A stretch of 64,000 bases of DNA from UKL13-2 sp044229235 (lineage in GTDB: Bacteria; Pseudomonadota; Gammaproteobacteria; Burkholderiales; Usitatibacteraceae), in contig JBGATH010000025.1 in assembly GCA_044229235.1 (NCBI GenBank), positions 1 to 64,000 on the forward strand. Reading direction: 5' to 3'. This document shows, in pieces, positions 45,318-54,079 of this stretch. Position 1 is the first letter of the stretch; each line of letters starts with the position of its first letter. The notes beneath the pieces were generated by a model. It did no database searches, was not told the origin of the DNA, and saw only the letters and a program-made list of their open reading frames with translations. The position numbers and the translations under genes were made by a program.

Positions 45318-46142
45318 TCAGTTGAACCACGATTTCACGGTTGCCCAAAAACCCCGCTCCACGCCAAATTCCTTTTCGATCCTGACCAGCATGACCGAGA
45401 CATTATCTCTGCCGCCGGCATCGTTCGCAGCCTGTACAAGCTGTTGCGCGGTCAAGTCGAGATTTGAGCGCAATGCAATCAGCGTCATCTGGATTTCATC
45501 GTCCTCGATCATGTCATTCAATCCGTCCGAGCAGAGCAGGAAGATGTCGTCCTTCTGCACATCGTAGGAGTGAATCTCGGCTTCAACTTCGGGATCAATG
45601 CCAACCGCGCGGGTAACCAGATTCTTGTTGTGTGACGACCGCGCGTCTTCCTTGGTAATCAGCCCGGAATCAATCTGCTCCTGCAGCAGAGAATGATCGC
45701 GGGTAACTTGCTCCAGGACGTCGCTGCGCATGCGGTAGAGGCGCGAGTCCCCGATGTGGCCGACGGTAAGAAAATTGTCGTAAAACACGCATGCCACCAG
45801 GGTCGTACCCATGCCTGCGCAATGCGGATCCTTCTGTGCCGCCTCAAAAATGGCCTTGTTGGCTTTTGCCACCTGCTCCTGCAGCACACGCTGCGAAAGC
45901 GCCATCGCCGCATCGCGGCTGAGTTTCTTCAACGCGTCCTTGGTCCAGGCCTCCTGCAGGCCCGAGGCGATCAAGGACGTGGCCATGCCACTGGCAACCT
46001 CGCCAGCGTTATAGCCCCCCATTCCGTCGGCAAGCACCACAATCCCAAGTTCCGGCCGAGACTCTACGCAGTCCTCGTTATGGCCGCGCACCCGGCCCGG
46101 ATCGGTGATGCTTACTATCTGCAAAGCATCCGTCAGCGCCAC
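45318..46142 (-). CDS. PP2C-type Ser/Thr protein phosphatase
   Basis: 274 residues. The PPM motifs are present: GHNEDC, VVLADGMGGYNAGE, TLVACVF, GDSRLYRM, DHSLLQEQ, LLCSDGLND and GGRDNVSVMLV, with the metal-binding aspartates. I start at the GTG at 46142, preceded by GGGAGGA; the frame upstream opens with TTG and would hold the ribosome site inside the gene. With the FHA gene 67 bases downstream it forms the erase-and-read part of a phosphorylation module. Confidence 0.88.
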   Translation of the reverse strand: MALTDALQIVSITDPGRVRGHNEDCVESRPELGIVVLADGMGGYNAGEVASGMATSLIASGLQEAWTKDALKKLSRDAAMALSQRVLQEQVAKANKAIFEAAQKDPHCAGMGTTLVACVFYDNFLTVGHIGDSRLYRMRSDVLEQVTRDHSLLQEQIDSGLITKEDARSSHNKNLVTRAVGIDPEVEAEIHSYDVQKDDIFLLCSDGLNDMIEDDEIQMTLIALRSNLDLTAQQLVQAANDAGGRDNVSVMLVRIEKEFGVERGFWATVKSWFN

Positions 46143-46157
46143 GAATCCTCCCAACAA

Positions 46158-46604
46158 CCAAGTTGTCGTTCATGCATCTTGGTAGCTTCGCCTTTACATT
46201 CTTATTCAACAAGACGCAAGCAATGGCACGCATTGCCCGTCAAGCCAGTCGCCACACCCAAATGCTCTTATTAATAATAGCTTAAAATAACTATTTAAGA
46301 AACACTTACGAAAATAGCGCAATGTGCCTGATTTTACAAGAAGAAAATACTCAACCCTAGGCAAATCCACCGCCTGTTGACCGTACATCCCGCCGCTACC
46401 CGCAGCCTAACTTTGCGCAGGCCGCAAGGCAAGTGCGAAGACACGCCCTCCCGCAATCTTCCCGTTGCAACTCAAAATGCCGCGGCGCCGGGGATGTACC
46501 CCGAAACGCCACGCCCAAAACTGATCCTTTTCCGGGCGAAACGTTGACGCAACCGGTCCTTGCCAGCCGATGCTGGTTTGAAACGTATATTGCATCGCTC
46601 ATTT
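46158..46604. other. Gene-free stretch upstream of aceE
   Basis: Between the divergent PP2C and aceE genes. The part at 46255-46350 is markedly AT-rich for this window (taataatagcttaaaata) and could be a regulatory or horizontally gained piece. Small ORFs on both strands have no features I can support. Confidence 0.4.
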
Positions 46605-46633
46605 CCAAGGTGCTTTTCCCGTCCGCACCTTGG
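46605..46633. promoter_or_regulatory. Perfect inverted repeat, possible operator of the aceE operon
   Basis: CCAAGGTGC and GCACCTTGG, nine bases each, separated by eleven. The right arm touches the putative -35 box of the aceE promoter. A dimeric repressor could bind here, such as a PdhR-like regulator; the sequence is not the known PdhR site, so the factor is open. As RNA it could also form a hairpin only if transcription starts further upstream. Confidence 0.4.
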
Positions 46634-46659
46634 CACCTCCATCGTCTATAAGGTCTAAT
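46630..46659 (+). promoter_or_regulatory. Possible sigma-70 promoter of aceE
   Basis: TTGGCA and TCTAAT with an 18-base spacer, the -10 box about 40 bases before the aceE ATG. The match is fair, not strong. Confidence 0.4.
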
Positions 46660-46698
46660 ATCGGCGACACCCAACAAAAATAGACGAGGAGCACTTCA

Positions 46699-49371
46699 AT
46701 GGACCGCCCCGCTTTCCTTGAAACTGACGTGGACCCGCAGGAAACGCGGGAGTGGCTGGAAGCACTGGATGGCGTGCTGGAGGCCGCAGGCCCGGAACGC
46801 GCACACTTTCTTCTCGAAACCCTGGTCGACAAGGCCCGCCGCTCGGGAGCCCACCTTCCCTATTCGGCCAATACTGCCTACATCAATTCGATCCCGCCGC
46901 ACGCGGAAGAGCCGATGCCCGGAGACCCCGAGATCGAGCACCGCGTCCGCTCCCTGATCCGCTGGAACGCCATTGCCATGGTATTGCGCGCCAACAAGGA
47001 AAACTCGGAGCTTGGCGGGCATATTGCAAGTTACCAGTCGGCTGCCAATCTCTATGACATAGGCTTCGACCATTTTTGGCATGCGCCGTCCGCTACGCAT
47101 GGCGGCGACCTGATTTTCATGCAGGGCCATTCCTCGCCCGGGGTGTATGCCAGAGCGTTCCTCGAGGGGCGCATCAGCGAAGAGCAGCTCGAGAATTTCC
47201 GCCGTGACGTGGACGGCAAGGGCGTCACCAGCTACCCGCACCCTTGGCTGATGCCGGACTTCTGGCAGTTTCCGACGGTGTCCATGGGCCTCGGGCCCTT
47301 GCAGGCCATCTACCAGGCCCGCTTCATGAAGTACCTCCACAACCGTGGCATCGCCAACACCGAGGGCCGCAAGGTCTGGGCGTTCATGGGCGATGGTGAA
47401 ATGGACGAGCCGGAATCGCTGGGCGCCATCGCCCTGGCATCACGCGAGGGTCTGGATAACCTGATTTTCGTCGTCAATTGCAACCTGCAACGGCTTGATG
47501 GCCCGGTGCGCGGCAACGGCAAGATCATCCAGGAACTCGAGGCCGATTTCCGCGGTTCCGGATGGAATGTGCTGAAGGTGATCTGGGGACGCTACTGGGA
47601 TCCGCTGCTGGCGAAGGACCGGGACGGCCTGCTGCAGCGGCGCATGATGGAGGCGGTCGACGGCGAGTACCAGAACTACAAGGCACGCGACGGCGCCTAT
47701 GTGCGCAAACACTTCTTCGGCAAGTACCCCGAGCTGGAAAAGATGGTCGCGTCCATGACCGACGACGACATCTGGCGCCTTAATCGCGGCGGCCTTGATC
47801 CTTACAAGGTATACGCAGCCTACTCGAGCGCCGTGAATCACAAGGGCCAACCCACTGTGATCCTCGCCAAGACGGTCAAGGGCTATGGCATGGGCAAGTC
47901 TGGTGAAGGCCAGATGGCCACGCACCAGCAAAAGAAGATGGATATCGGCTCCCTGAAGCAATTCCGCGATCGCTTCAATATTCCACTTACCGATGAAGCA
48001 CTGGCCGACATTCCCTTTTTCAAACCGGCCGAGGACAGCCCAGAACTCAAGTACCTCAAGAGTGCGCGCGAAAAACTGGGCGGCTCGCTGCCCGTCCGGC
48101 AGCACAACATCCCGCCATTGAAGGTGCCGGATCTGTCGATATTCGAGCCGCTGCTGAAAAGCACGGAAGAACGCGAAATCTCCACAACCATGGCTTTCGT
48201 GCGTGCATTCACCGCGCTTACCCGCGACAAGGAACTCGGCCCGCGCCTGGTGCCGATCGTCGCCGACGAGTCGCGAACGTTCGGCATGGAGGGCTTGTTC
48301 CGGCAGCTGGGGATCTATTCCTCCGTCGGCCAGCTGTATGAGCCGGTCGACTCGGGCGAACTGATGTTCTACAAGGAAGACAAGGCCGGCCAGATCCTGC
48401 AGGAAGGCATCAATGAGGCAGGCGCGTTCTGTTCATGGATGGCGGCGGGCACCAGCTACGCCAATCACGGCCAGCACATGATTCCGTTCTACATCTTCTA
48501 TTCGATGTTCGGCTTCCAGCGCATCGGCGACCTGGCCTGGGCGGCAGGGGACATGCAGGCACGCGGCTTCCTGCTCGGCGGAACCTCGGGGCGCACCACG
48601 CTCAATGGTGAAGGCCTGCAGCACGAAGATGGTCATTCGCACCTGATGTCGGCCACCATCCCCAACTGCATTTCGTATGACCCGACGTTCAGCTATGAAC
48701 TCGCGGTGATCATGCATGACGGCCTCAAGCGCATGTACGAAAAGATGGAACCCATCTATTACTACATCACCGTCATGAACGAGAACTACACGCATCCGGC
48801 AATGCCCAAAGGCGCCGAGGCGCACATTCTCAAGGGCATGTATCTGTTCCGCGATGGCAGCGATGCGAAGAAGCCGCGCGTACAGCTGCTGGGATCCGGC
48901 ACGATTTTCCGCGAGGTGATTGCGGCAAGCGAACTGCTGGAACTCGACTGGGGCGTGGCGTCGGACCTGTGGAGCTGCCCGTCATTCACCGAACTTCGCC
49001 GCGACGGCATGGCAGCGGAGCGCCACAACCTGCTGCACCCGGAAGGCGAGCAGCAACTGCCGTTCGTAGCCCAGATGCTGAAGGGCCGCAAAGGGCCGGC
49101 TGTTTCCGCCACCGATTACATGCGAAGCTTTGCCGACCAGATCCGGCCCTTCATTACCGACCGGCGCTACACCGTCCTGGGCACGGATGGATTCGGCCGC
49201 TCGGATACGCGAAACCAGCTGCGCAAATTTTTTGAGGTCAACCGCTACTACGTGGTCGTGGCCGCACTCAAGGCACTGGCCGACGACGGTCAAATCCAGG
49301 CCAAGGTTGTGGCGGAAGCCATGAAAAAGTACGCCATCGACCCCACCCGCCCGGCACCGTGGACGGTTTGA
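46699..49371 (+). CDS. aceE: Pyruvate dehydrogenase E1 component, homodimeric type
   Basis: 890 residues, matching the E. coli-type E1 of about 887. Decarboxylates pyruvate with thiamine diphosphate and passes the acetyl group to lipoyl-E2. The thiamine-binding block is GDGEMDEPES with NLQRLDGPVRG; GTSGRTTLNGEGLQHEDGHS, split here, holds active-site histidines. ATG preceded by GAGGAG. First gene of aceE-aceF-lpdA; a possible operator lies just upstream. Confidence 0.95.
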   Translation: MDRPAFLETDVDPQETREWLEALDGVLEAAGPERAHFLLETLVDKARRSGAHLPYSANTAYINSIPPHAEEPMPGDPEIEHRVRSLIRWNAIAMVLRANKENSELGGHIASYQSAANLYDIGFDHFWHAPSATHGGDLIFMQGHSSPGVYARAFLEGRISEEQLENFRRDVDGKGVTSYPHPWLMPDFWQFPTVSMGLGPLQAIYQARFMKYLHNRGIANTEGRKVWAFMGDGEMDEPESLGAIALASREGLDNLIFVVNCNLQRLDGPVRGNGKIIQELEADFRGSGWNVLKVIWGRYWDPLLAKDRDGLLQRRMMEAVDGEYQNYKARDGAYVRKHFFGKYPELEKMVASMTDDDIWRLNRGGLDPYKVYAAYSSAVNHKGQPTVILAKTVKGYGMGKSGEGQMATHQQKKMDIGSLKQFRDRFNIPLTDEALADIPFFKPAEDSPELKYLKSAREKLGGSLPVRQHNIPPLKVPDLSIFEPLLKSTEEREISTTMAFVRAFTALTRDKELGPRLVPIVADESRTFGMEGLFRQLGIYSSVGQLYEPVDSGELMFYKEDKAGQILQEGINEAGAFCSWMAAGTSYANHGQHMIPFYIFYSMFGFQRIGDLAWAAGDMQARGFLLGGTSGRTTLNGEGLQHEDGHSHLMSATIPNCISYDPTFSYELAVIMHDGLKRMYEKMEPIYYYITVMNENYTHPAMPKGAEAHILKGMYLFRDGSDAKKPRVQLLGSGTIFREVIAASELLELDWGVASDLWSCPSFTELRRDGMAAERHNLLHPEGEQQLPFVAQMLKGRKGPAVSATDYMRSFADQIRPFITDRRYTVLGTDGFGRSDTRNQLRKFFEVNRYYVVVAALKALADDGQIQAKVVAEAMKKYAIDPTRPAPWTV

Positions 49372-49407
49372 GTACGCCGACAAGAAAAAGAACCTGGAGG
49401 AAGAACA

Positions 49408-50709
49408 GTGGCAAACCTCGTTGAAGTAAAAGTACCCGACATCGGCGACTTTGCGGATATTCCGGTCATCGAAATCCTGGTCAAGCCGGGAGACACCGTC
49501 AAGAAGGAAGATTCGCTGATTTCGCTCGAGAGCGACAAGGCCACCATGGAAGTGCCTTCGTCGCATGCCGGCGTCGTCAAGGAGATCAAGCTCAAGCTGG
49601 GCGACAAGGTATCGATGGGCAGCGTGGTACTGGTGCTGGAGGAATCGGCTGGCGCAGCGGCGACTCCCGCCCCGGCGCCTGCGCCAACCCCGCCAGCGCC
49701 AACGCCCGCGCGAGCCGCGCAGCCTGCGGCGGCACCTGCGCCCGCGCCAAAACCTGCGCCGGCTGCCACCGCGACGCTCGCCGCGGCCGAGCCGATTCCC
49801 GCCAGCGTGCATGCAAGTCCCTCGATCCGCGCCTTCGCGCGCGAGCTCGGCGTGGATCTGACCAAGGTGAAGGGTACGGCGCCGAAGGGCCGCATCACCA
49901 AGGAAGACGTCCAGGGCTTCGTCAAGGCAGAACTGTCCAAGCCCAAGGGTGCTGCGTCCGCCGGCGGCGGCTTCGCCTTCCCGGAAATGCCTCCGGTCGA
50001 TTTCACCAAGTTCGGCGAAATTGAAACGCGCGCACTGTCGCGCATCAAGAAGCTGTCGGGTAACAACCTCGCCCGCAACTGGGTGATGATCCCGCACGTG
50101 ACGCAGCAGGACGAGGCCGACATTACCGAGGTCGAGGCTTTCCGCGTCAAGACCAACGAGGAGAATGCCAAGAGCGGGGCAAAGGTGACGATGCTCGCCT
50201 TCCTCATCAAGGCCAGTGTCGCGGCACTCAAGAAGTTTCCCGAGTTCAATGCGTCCCTCGAGCCCGGCGGCGAGAACCTGATTCTGAAGAAGTACTACAA
50301 CATCGGCTTCGCCGCCGATACGCCGAACGGCCTGGTGGTGCCGGTGATCAAGAATGCCGATCGCAAGTCGGTGCTGGAGATCGCCCGGGAAATGACCGAC
50401 CTGTCCGCCAAGGCGCGCGAGGGCAAGCTCTCCCCCACCGAAATGTCGGGGGGCTGCTTCTCGATTTCCTCGCTGGGCGGCATTGGTGGCACTTTCTTCA
50501 CGCCGATCATCAATGCCCCGGAAGTGGCTATTCTCGGCGTCTCGAAGTCATCGATGAAGCCTGTGTGGAACGGCAAGGAATTCGTTCCCCGCCTGATCCT
50601 GCCCCTGTCGCTTTCCTATGACCACCGTGTCGTCGACGGTGCGGCCGGCGCGCGATTCACCACCTATCTCGCGGGGTTGATGTCCGACATCCGCAAGCTC
50701 GTGCTGTAG
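49408..50709 (+). CDS. aceF: Pyruvate dehydrogenase E2, dihydrolipoamide acetyltransferase
   Basis: 433 residues. One lipoyl domain (1-78) with the lysine in ESDKATMEV, an Ala/Pro linker (about 82-128), a peripheral-subunit-binding domain (about 135-170, ASPSIRAFARELGVDL) and the acetyltransferase core with catalytic DHRVVDG near the end. E. coli E2 has three lipoyl domains; here only one. The GTG start follows GGAGGAA. Its lipoyl domain is almost the same protein sequence as that of lpdA, 11 bases downstream. Confidence 0.95.
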   Translation: MANLVEVKVPDIGDFADIPVIEILVKPGDTVKKEDSLISLESDKATMEVPSSHAGVVKEIKLKLGDKVSMGSVVLVLEESAGAAATPAPAPAPTPPAPTPARAAQPAAAPAPAPKPAPAATATLAAAEPIPASVHASPSIRAFARELGVDLTKVKGTAPKGRITKEDVQGFVKAELSKPKGAASAGGGFAFPEMPPVDFTKFGEIETRALSRIKKLSGNNLARNWVMIPHVTQQDEADITEVEAFRVKTNEENAKSGAKVTMLAFLIKASVAALKKFPEFNASLEPGGENLILKKYYNIGFAADTPNGLVVPVIKNADRKSVLEIAREMTDLSAKAREGKLSPTEMSGGCFSISSLGGIGGTFFTPIINAPEVAILGVSKSSMKPVWNGKEFVPRLILPLSLSYDHRVVDGAAGARFTTYLAGLMSDIRKLVL

Positions 50710-50719
50710 GGGGCGCGCC

Positions 50720-52504
50720 ATGGCCAATCTGGTTGAAGTGAAGGTTCCCGATATCGGCGATTTCGCCGACATTCCTATCATCGAAATCCTCGTCAAGCCT
50801 GGCGACACCATCAAGAAAGAGGACTCGCTGGTCTCGCTGGAAAGCGACAAGGCAACGATGGAAGTGCCCTCCTCGCACGCCGGCGTGGTGAAGGAGCTCA
50901 AGGTCAAGCTCGGCGACAAGGTCTCGATGGGCAGCGTCATCCTGGTGGTCGAGGCAAGCGAGTCTGCGCCAGCGCCCGCGCCGGCTGTGGCGGCCCCGCC
51001 GACCGCGACAGCGGCGCCTGCTGCCACCAAGGCCGCAGCGCCTGCCCCGGCAGGGTCGTACACCGGAAAGGTCGACGCCACCTGCGACATGCTGGTGCTT
51101 GGCGCCGGTCCCGGTGGCTATTCGGCAGCATTTCGCGCAGCGGATCTCGGCATGAAAACGGTCATCGTCGAACGCTATGCGCAACTCGGCGGCGTGTGTC
51201 TCAACGTCGGCTGCATTCCCTCAAAAGCGCTGTTGCACGTGGCGGCGATCGCCGACGAAGTGCGGCAGATGGAAGCCCACGGCATCATTTTCGGCAAGCA
51301 GGAAATTCAGCTCGACGGCCTCAGAAAATACAAGGAAAAGGTAGTCAGCAAGCTGACCGGCGGCCTCGCCGGCATGGCCAAGATGCGCAAGGTCGAAGTG
51401 GTGCGTGGCGTGGGCCAGTTTCTCGACGCGAATCACCTGGTGGTGGAAATGACCAGCGGCGACGGGCAGGAAAAGACTGGCGAGAAAAAGGTGGTGCGCT
51501 TTGAGAAAGCCACCATCGCCGCCGGCTCGCAAGTCGTGCGCCTGCCCTTCATCCCCGATGACCCGCGCATCGTCGATTCCACCGGCGCGCTGGCGCTGAA
51601 GGAAATTCCCAAAAAGTTGCTGGTGATCGGTGGCGGCATCATCGGCCTCGAGATGGGCACCGTCTATTCCACCTTGGGCGCGCGTCTCGATGTCGTCGAA
51701 ATGCTCGATGGACTGATGCCGGGCGCCGACCGCGACCTCGTCAGGGTCTGGCAGAAGATGAACGAATCGCGCTTCGACAACATCATGGTGAAAACCAGGA
51801 CGGTGGGCGTTGAGGCGAAGAAGGATGGCATTTATGTCACTTTCGAAGGGGAGAAAGCACCGAAGGATCCGCAGCGCTACGACATGGCACTGATGAGCGT
51901 CGGCCGCTCACCAAACGGCAAGAAGATCAGCGCCGACAAGGCCGGCGTCGCGGTCACCGATCGCGGTTTCATCCCGGTCGATTCGCAGATGCGCACAAAT
52001 GTGCCGCACATCTTCGCCATCGGCGACATCGTCGGCCAGCCGATGCTGGCGCACAAGGCCGTGCACGAAGGCCACATTGCCGCCGAAGTGGCCGCCGGAC
52101 AGAAGTCGTTCTTCGATGCGCGCGTAATCCCCAGCGTGGCCTACACCGACCCGGAAGTGGCCTGGGTGGGAGAGACCGAAGACAGCTGCAAGGCCAAGGG
52201 AATCAAGTTCGGCAAGAGTACGTTCCCATGGGCCGCGTCAGGACGCGCGATCGCCAATGGTCGCGACGAAGGCTTCACCAAGCTGATCGTCGACAGCGAA
52301 ACCCATCGGGTCATCGGCGGCGGCATCGTCGGCACACACGCCGGTGACCTCATCAGCGAACTGGCGCTGGCCATCGAGATGGGCTGCGACCCAACCGACA
52401 TCGCCAAGACGATTCACCCGCACCCGACGCTGGGCGAATCGGTCGGAATGGCCGCTGAAGTGTTCGAAGGCACCTGCACCGACCTGCCGCCGGCGAGGAA
52501 GTAG
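50720..52504 (+). CDS. lpdA: Dihydrolipoamide dehydrogenase E3 with N-terminal lipoyl domain
   Basis: 594 residues. A lipoyl domain (1-80) is followed by an Ala/Pro linker and the flavoprotein: FAD site GAGPGGYSAA, redox disulfide GGVCLNVGCIPSK, NAD site GGGIIGLEMG and the active-site HPHPTLGES. It reoxidises the lipoyl group of E2. E3 proteins with their own lipoyl domain are known in Neisseria and other betaproteobacteria. Last gene of the operon; its end is followed by half of a palindromic repeat and the IS remnant. Confidence 0.95.
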   Translation: MANLVEVKVPDIGDFADIPIIEILVKPGDTIKKEDSLVSLESDKATMEVPSSHAGVVKELKVKLGDKVSMGSVILVVEASESAPAPAPAVAAPPTATAAPAATKAAAPAPAGSYTGKVDATCDMLVLGAGPGGYSAAFRAADLGMKTVIVERYAQLGGVCLNVGCIPSKALLHVAAIADEVRQMEAHGIIFGKQEIQLDGLRKYKEKVVSKLTGGLAGMAKMRKVEVVRGVGQFLDANHLVVEMTSGDGQEKTGEKKVVRFEKATIAAGSQVVRLPFIPDDPRIVDSTGALALKEIPKKLLVIGGGIIGLEMGTVYSTLGARLDVVEMLDGLMPGADRDLVRVWQKMNESRFDNIMVKTRTVGVEAKKDGIYVTFEGEKAPKDPQRYDMALMSVGRSPNGKKISADKAGVAVTDRGFIPVDSQMRTNVPHIFAIGDIVGQPMLAHKAVHEGHIAAEVAAGQKSFFDARVIPSVAYTDPEVAWVGETEDSCKAKGIKFGKSTFPWAASGRAIANGRDEGFTKLIVDSETHRVIGGGIVGTHAGDLISELALAIEMGCDPTDIAKTIHPHPTLGESVGMAAEVFEGTCTDLPPARK

Positions 52505-52513
52505 CCCGGCCAT

Positions 52514-52549
52514 CAAACTCCAGCACTGGCGCGGCTCCCAGGCCATTTT
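52514..52549. repeat. Left half of palindromic repeat, copy 4, split by the IS30 remnant
   Basis: Arm caaactccagcactggcgcg running to ggccattt. The matching right arm is at 53596-53631, on the far side of the insertion. Joined, the two halves restore a palindrome like the intact copies, with the element placed in the loop. Confidence 0.75.
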
Positions 52550-53595
52550 CGCGGATTCAACCACGAGTCCCGACACTTCAGGGCGTGCGCAAGGAGGGGT
52601 GAGGTAACGAACCGCGGTACCCTTTTGCTTCTGACACGAAAGGAAGCCGCTATGAGTGGTTCGCCCCTCACCTTACGTTAAATTTATTCACGCTGGCCGG
52701 AAATAATCTGCTGCCAGATCCGAGATTGCCATTGCGCTGGGCTGCAATTTTATCGGCGGTCTATGACGAGTGAACACTTACCGGATCGGGCGTGGACGGT
52801 ACTGTCCGCATCGGGCCCAGCGGCATCGCAACGCGGCTGGAAGCGCGCAGCAAGGCGCGAACGCGCGTGGTGCCCGCCAGCGACTGGTGCGGAACGGGCT
52901 ACGATCAGCAGGCTGGTCGCCGGAACAAACTGGTGGTCGCAAGCGTACAGCGATTCAACACCCGGTGCCGGTCAGCTTCCAGGCCATCCATCTGGTGGCC
53001 AAAGCCACGGTTAATCGCGGCGCACACCGCCCCGGCTGCGCCGTCATCTGGAAGCGGCTCACCCGGCGCCGGTGGAACGGTTTCCGCACAGTCGATCCAC
53101 CGGCGCGCCATGAGGTTCTGCTAAAAGATCGAGATCGGTCATTGAAGCCGATACCGCCATTGGCAAGAAGAAGGATAAAGCGTTTGTTACCGCGCATGAT
53201 GGGCGAGTTTGCGTACGTGGTGCGGAAGGTGCTCGAACGGGATTGAGGTCGAGGACTAACGGGCGATCGATGAAAACGACGCCTGGATCACTGTGGATTG
53301 GTTTGAAAGTGTGGCCACTGGATCGCGGTCCGGAGTTCAGGGCAACGGCGAGGTCATGGTCGACAAGGCTTTGTCTGCGATCCTCGTGCATCGCAACCAG
53401 CGCGGCACCAACGAGAACCAGACGGCATGCTGCGCGTGGATTTACCCAAGGGGTGAGCATGGACAACTACCCCGGCGGTCAGGCGTCTACAGGAAAAATA
53501 CAACCACAGGCCAAGGAAATGTCTCGGCTTCCTGACCCCATACGAGGTAGCATTCAACCGCCCACCGCGTGTCGGGACTCGTACTTGAATCCGCG
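52550..53595 (+). mobile_element. Decayed IS30-family insertion sequence (about 1,046 bp)
   Basis: Bounded by inverted repeats of 27 bases (52550-52576 and 53569-53595) that differ at two positions; the shared part is acgagtcccgacac. The length and a single transposase frame fit IS30. It carries a broken transposase. About 127 bases of its left end, plus the flanking repeat, are identical to the element at the left edge of the window. Both are inserted at the same place of the palindromic repeat family. IS30 elements are known to favour symmetrical targets. Confidence 0.8.
52652..53588 (+). pseudogene. IS30-family transposase, frameshifted
   Basis: The gene opens MSGSPLTL after AAGGAAG, then is broken by stops and frameshifts. 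Recognisable pieces follow in order and in changing frames. RSEIAIALGC (near 52715) resembles the helix-turn-helix. RSVIEADTAIGKKKDKAFVT (53137-53196) matches the first catalytic block of IS30 (xxWExDTxIGKxxK), with Glu where Trp-Glu is expected. DRGPEFRA (near 53325) is the second. QRGTNEN (near 53400) is the third. The last frame, NHRPRKCLGFLTPYEVAFN, is the typical IS30 C-terminus and ends in a stop inside the right inverted repeat. Not functional as it stands. Confidence 0.8.
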
Positions 53596-53631
53596 TTTTC
53601 GGCCTGAAAGGCGCGCCAGTGCTGGAGTTTG
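53596..53631. repeat. Right half of palindromic repeat, copy 4
   Basis: ttttcggcctgaaaggcgcg then ccagtgctggagtttg, the mirror of the arm at 52514. See the left half. Confidence 0.75.
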
Positions 53632-53698
53632 CCATTTTGTTGCCAGCTTTGGCGGATAGGGTGGCGAATCCAGCATTCGCGCCACGTAGAATTCGCCC

Positions 53699-54079
53699 AT
53701 GTTTTCCAGACCTGTTTTCCGCACTGCCGGCATCGGCATCGTCGTCGCCATCTGGGTGTTGTCGCTGATCCCGCTTTCGCAGTCGGGCGTTCCGGGATCG
53801 GACAAATTCCACCATGCCTTCGCCTATTTCACGTGCATGTTCTGCTGGGGCCAGGTCTTTCCACGCGCCGCCACGCGCCTGAAGCTGGCATTGATTTTCA
53901 CCGCCATGGGCGCGTTGATCGAATGCGCGCAGGGACTCACCAGTTATCGCTCGTTCGAATGGCTGGACATGGTTGCCAACGCAACCGGCGTCATCATCGC
54001 CTGGTTGGTGGTGACGCTGCAGTTGTCAATCCAGCGCCGCTACCGGATCGGTGAGGCCGGCAGACAGGGTCGCCAGTGA
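53699..54079 (+). CDS. VanZ-like small membrane protein
   Basis: 126 residues with four hydrophobic segments. SDKFHHAFAYFTCMFCWGQVF and FTAMGALIECAQGLTSYRSFEWLDMVANATG, each split here, carry the VanZ-family marks (Asp-Lys-x-x-His; Glu-x-x-Gln; Asp-x-x-x-Asn). Relatives alter glycopeptide resistance in some bacteria; the general role is unknown. Last bases overlap the GTG of the next gene. Confidence 0.8.
   Translation: MFSRPVFRTAGIGIVVAIWVLSLIPLSQSGVPGSDKFHHAFAYFTCMFCWGQVFPRAATRLKLALIFTAMGALIECAQGLTSYRSFEWLDMVANATGVIIAWLVVTLQLSIQRRYRIGEAGRQGRQ

Noticed and set aside
46224..46238. TGGCAC...TTGCC resembling a sigma-54 promoter upstream of aceE
   Set aside because: Only three bases separate the two boxes; the consensus needs five.
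49408..50960. Recent gene conversion between the lipoyl domains of aceF and lpdA
   Set aside because: Many synonymous differences are present although the protein is nearly the same, which argues against recent copying.
52652..53100. Small open frames in the IS region as separate genes
   Set aside because: They are pieces of the frameshifted transposase; the recognisable IS30 blocks continue from one frame to the next.
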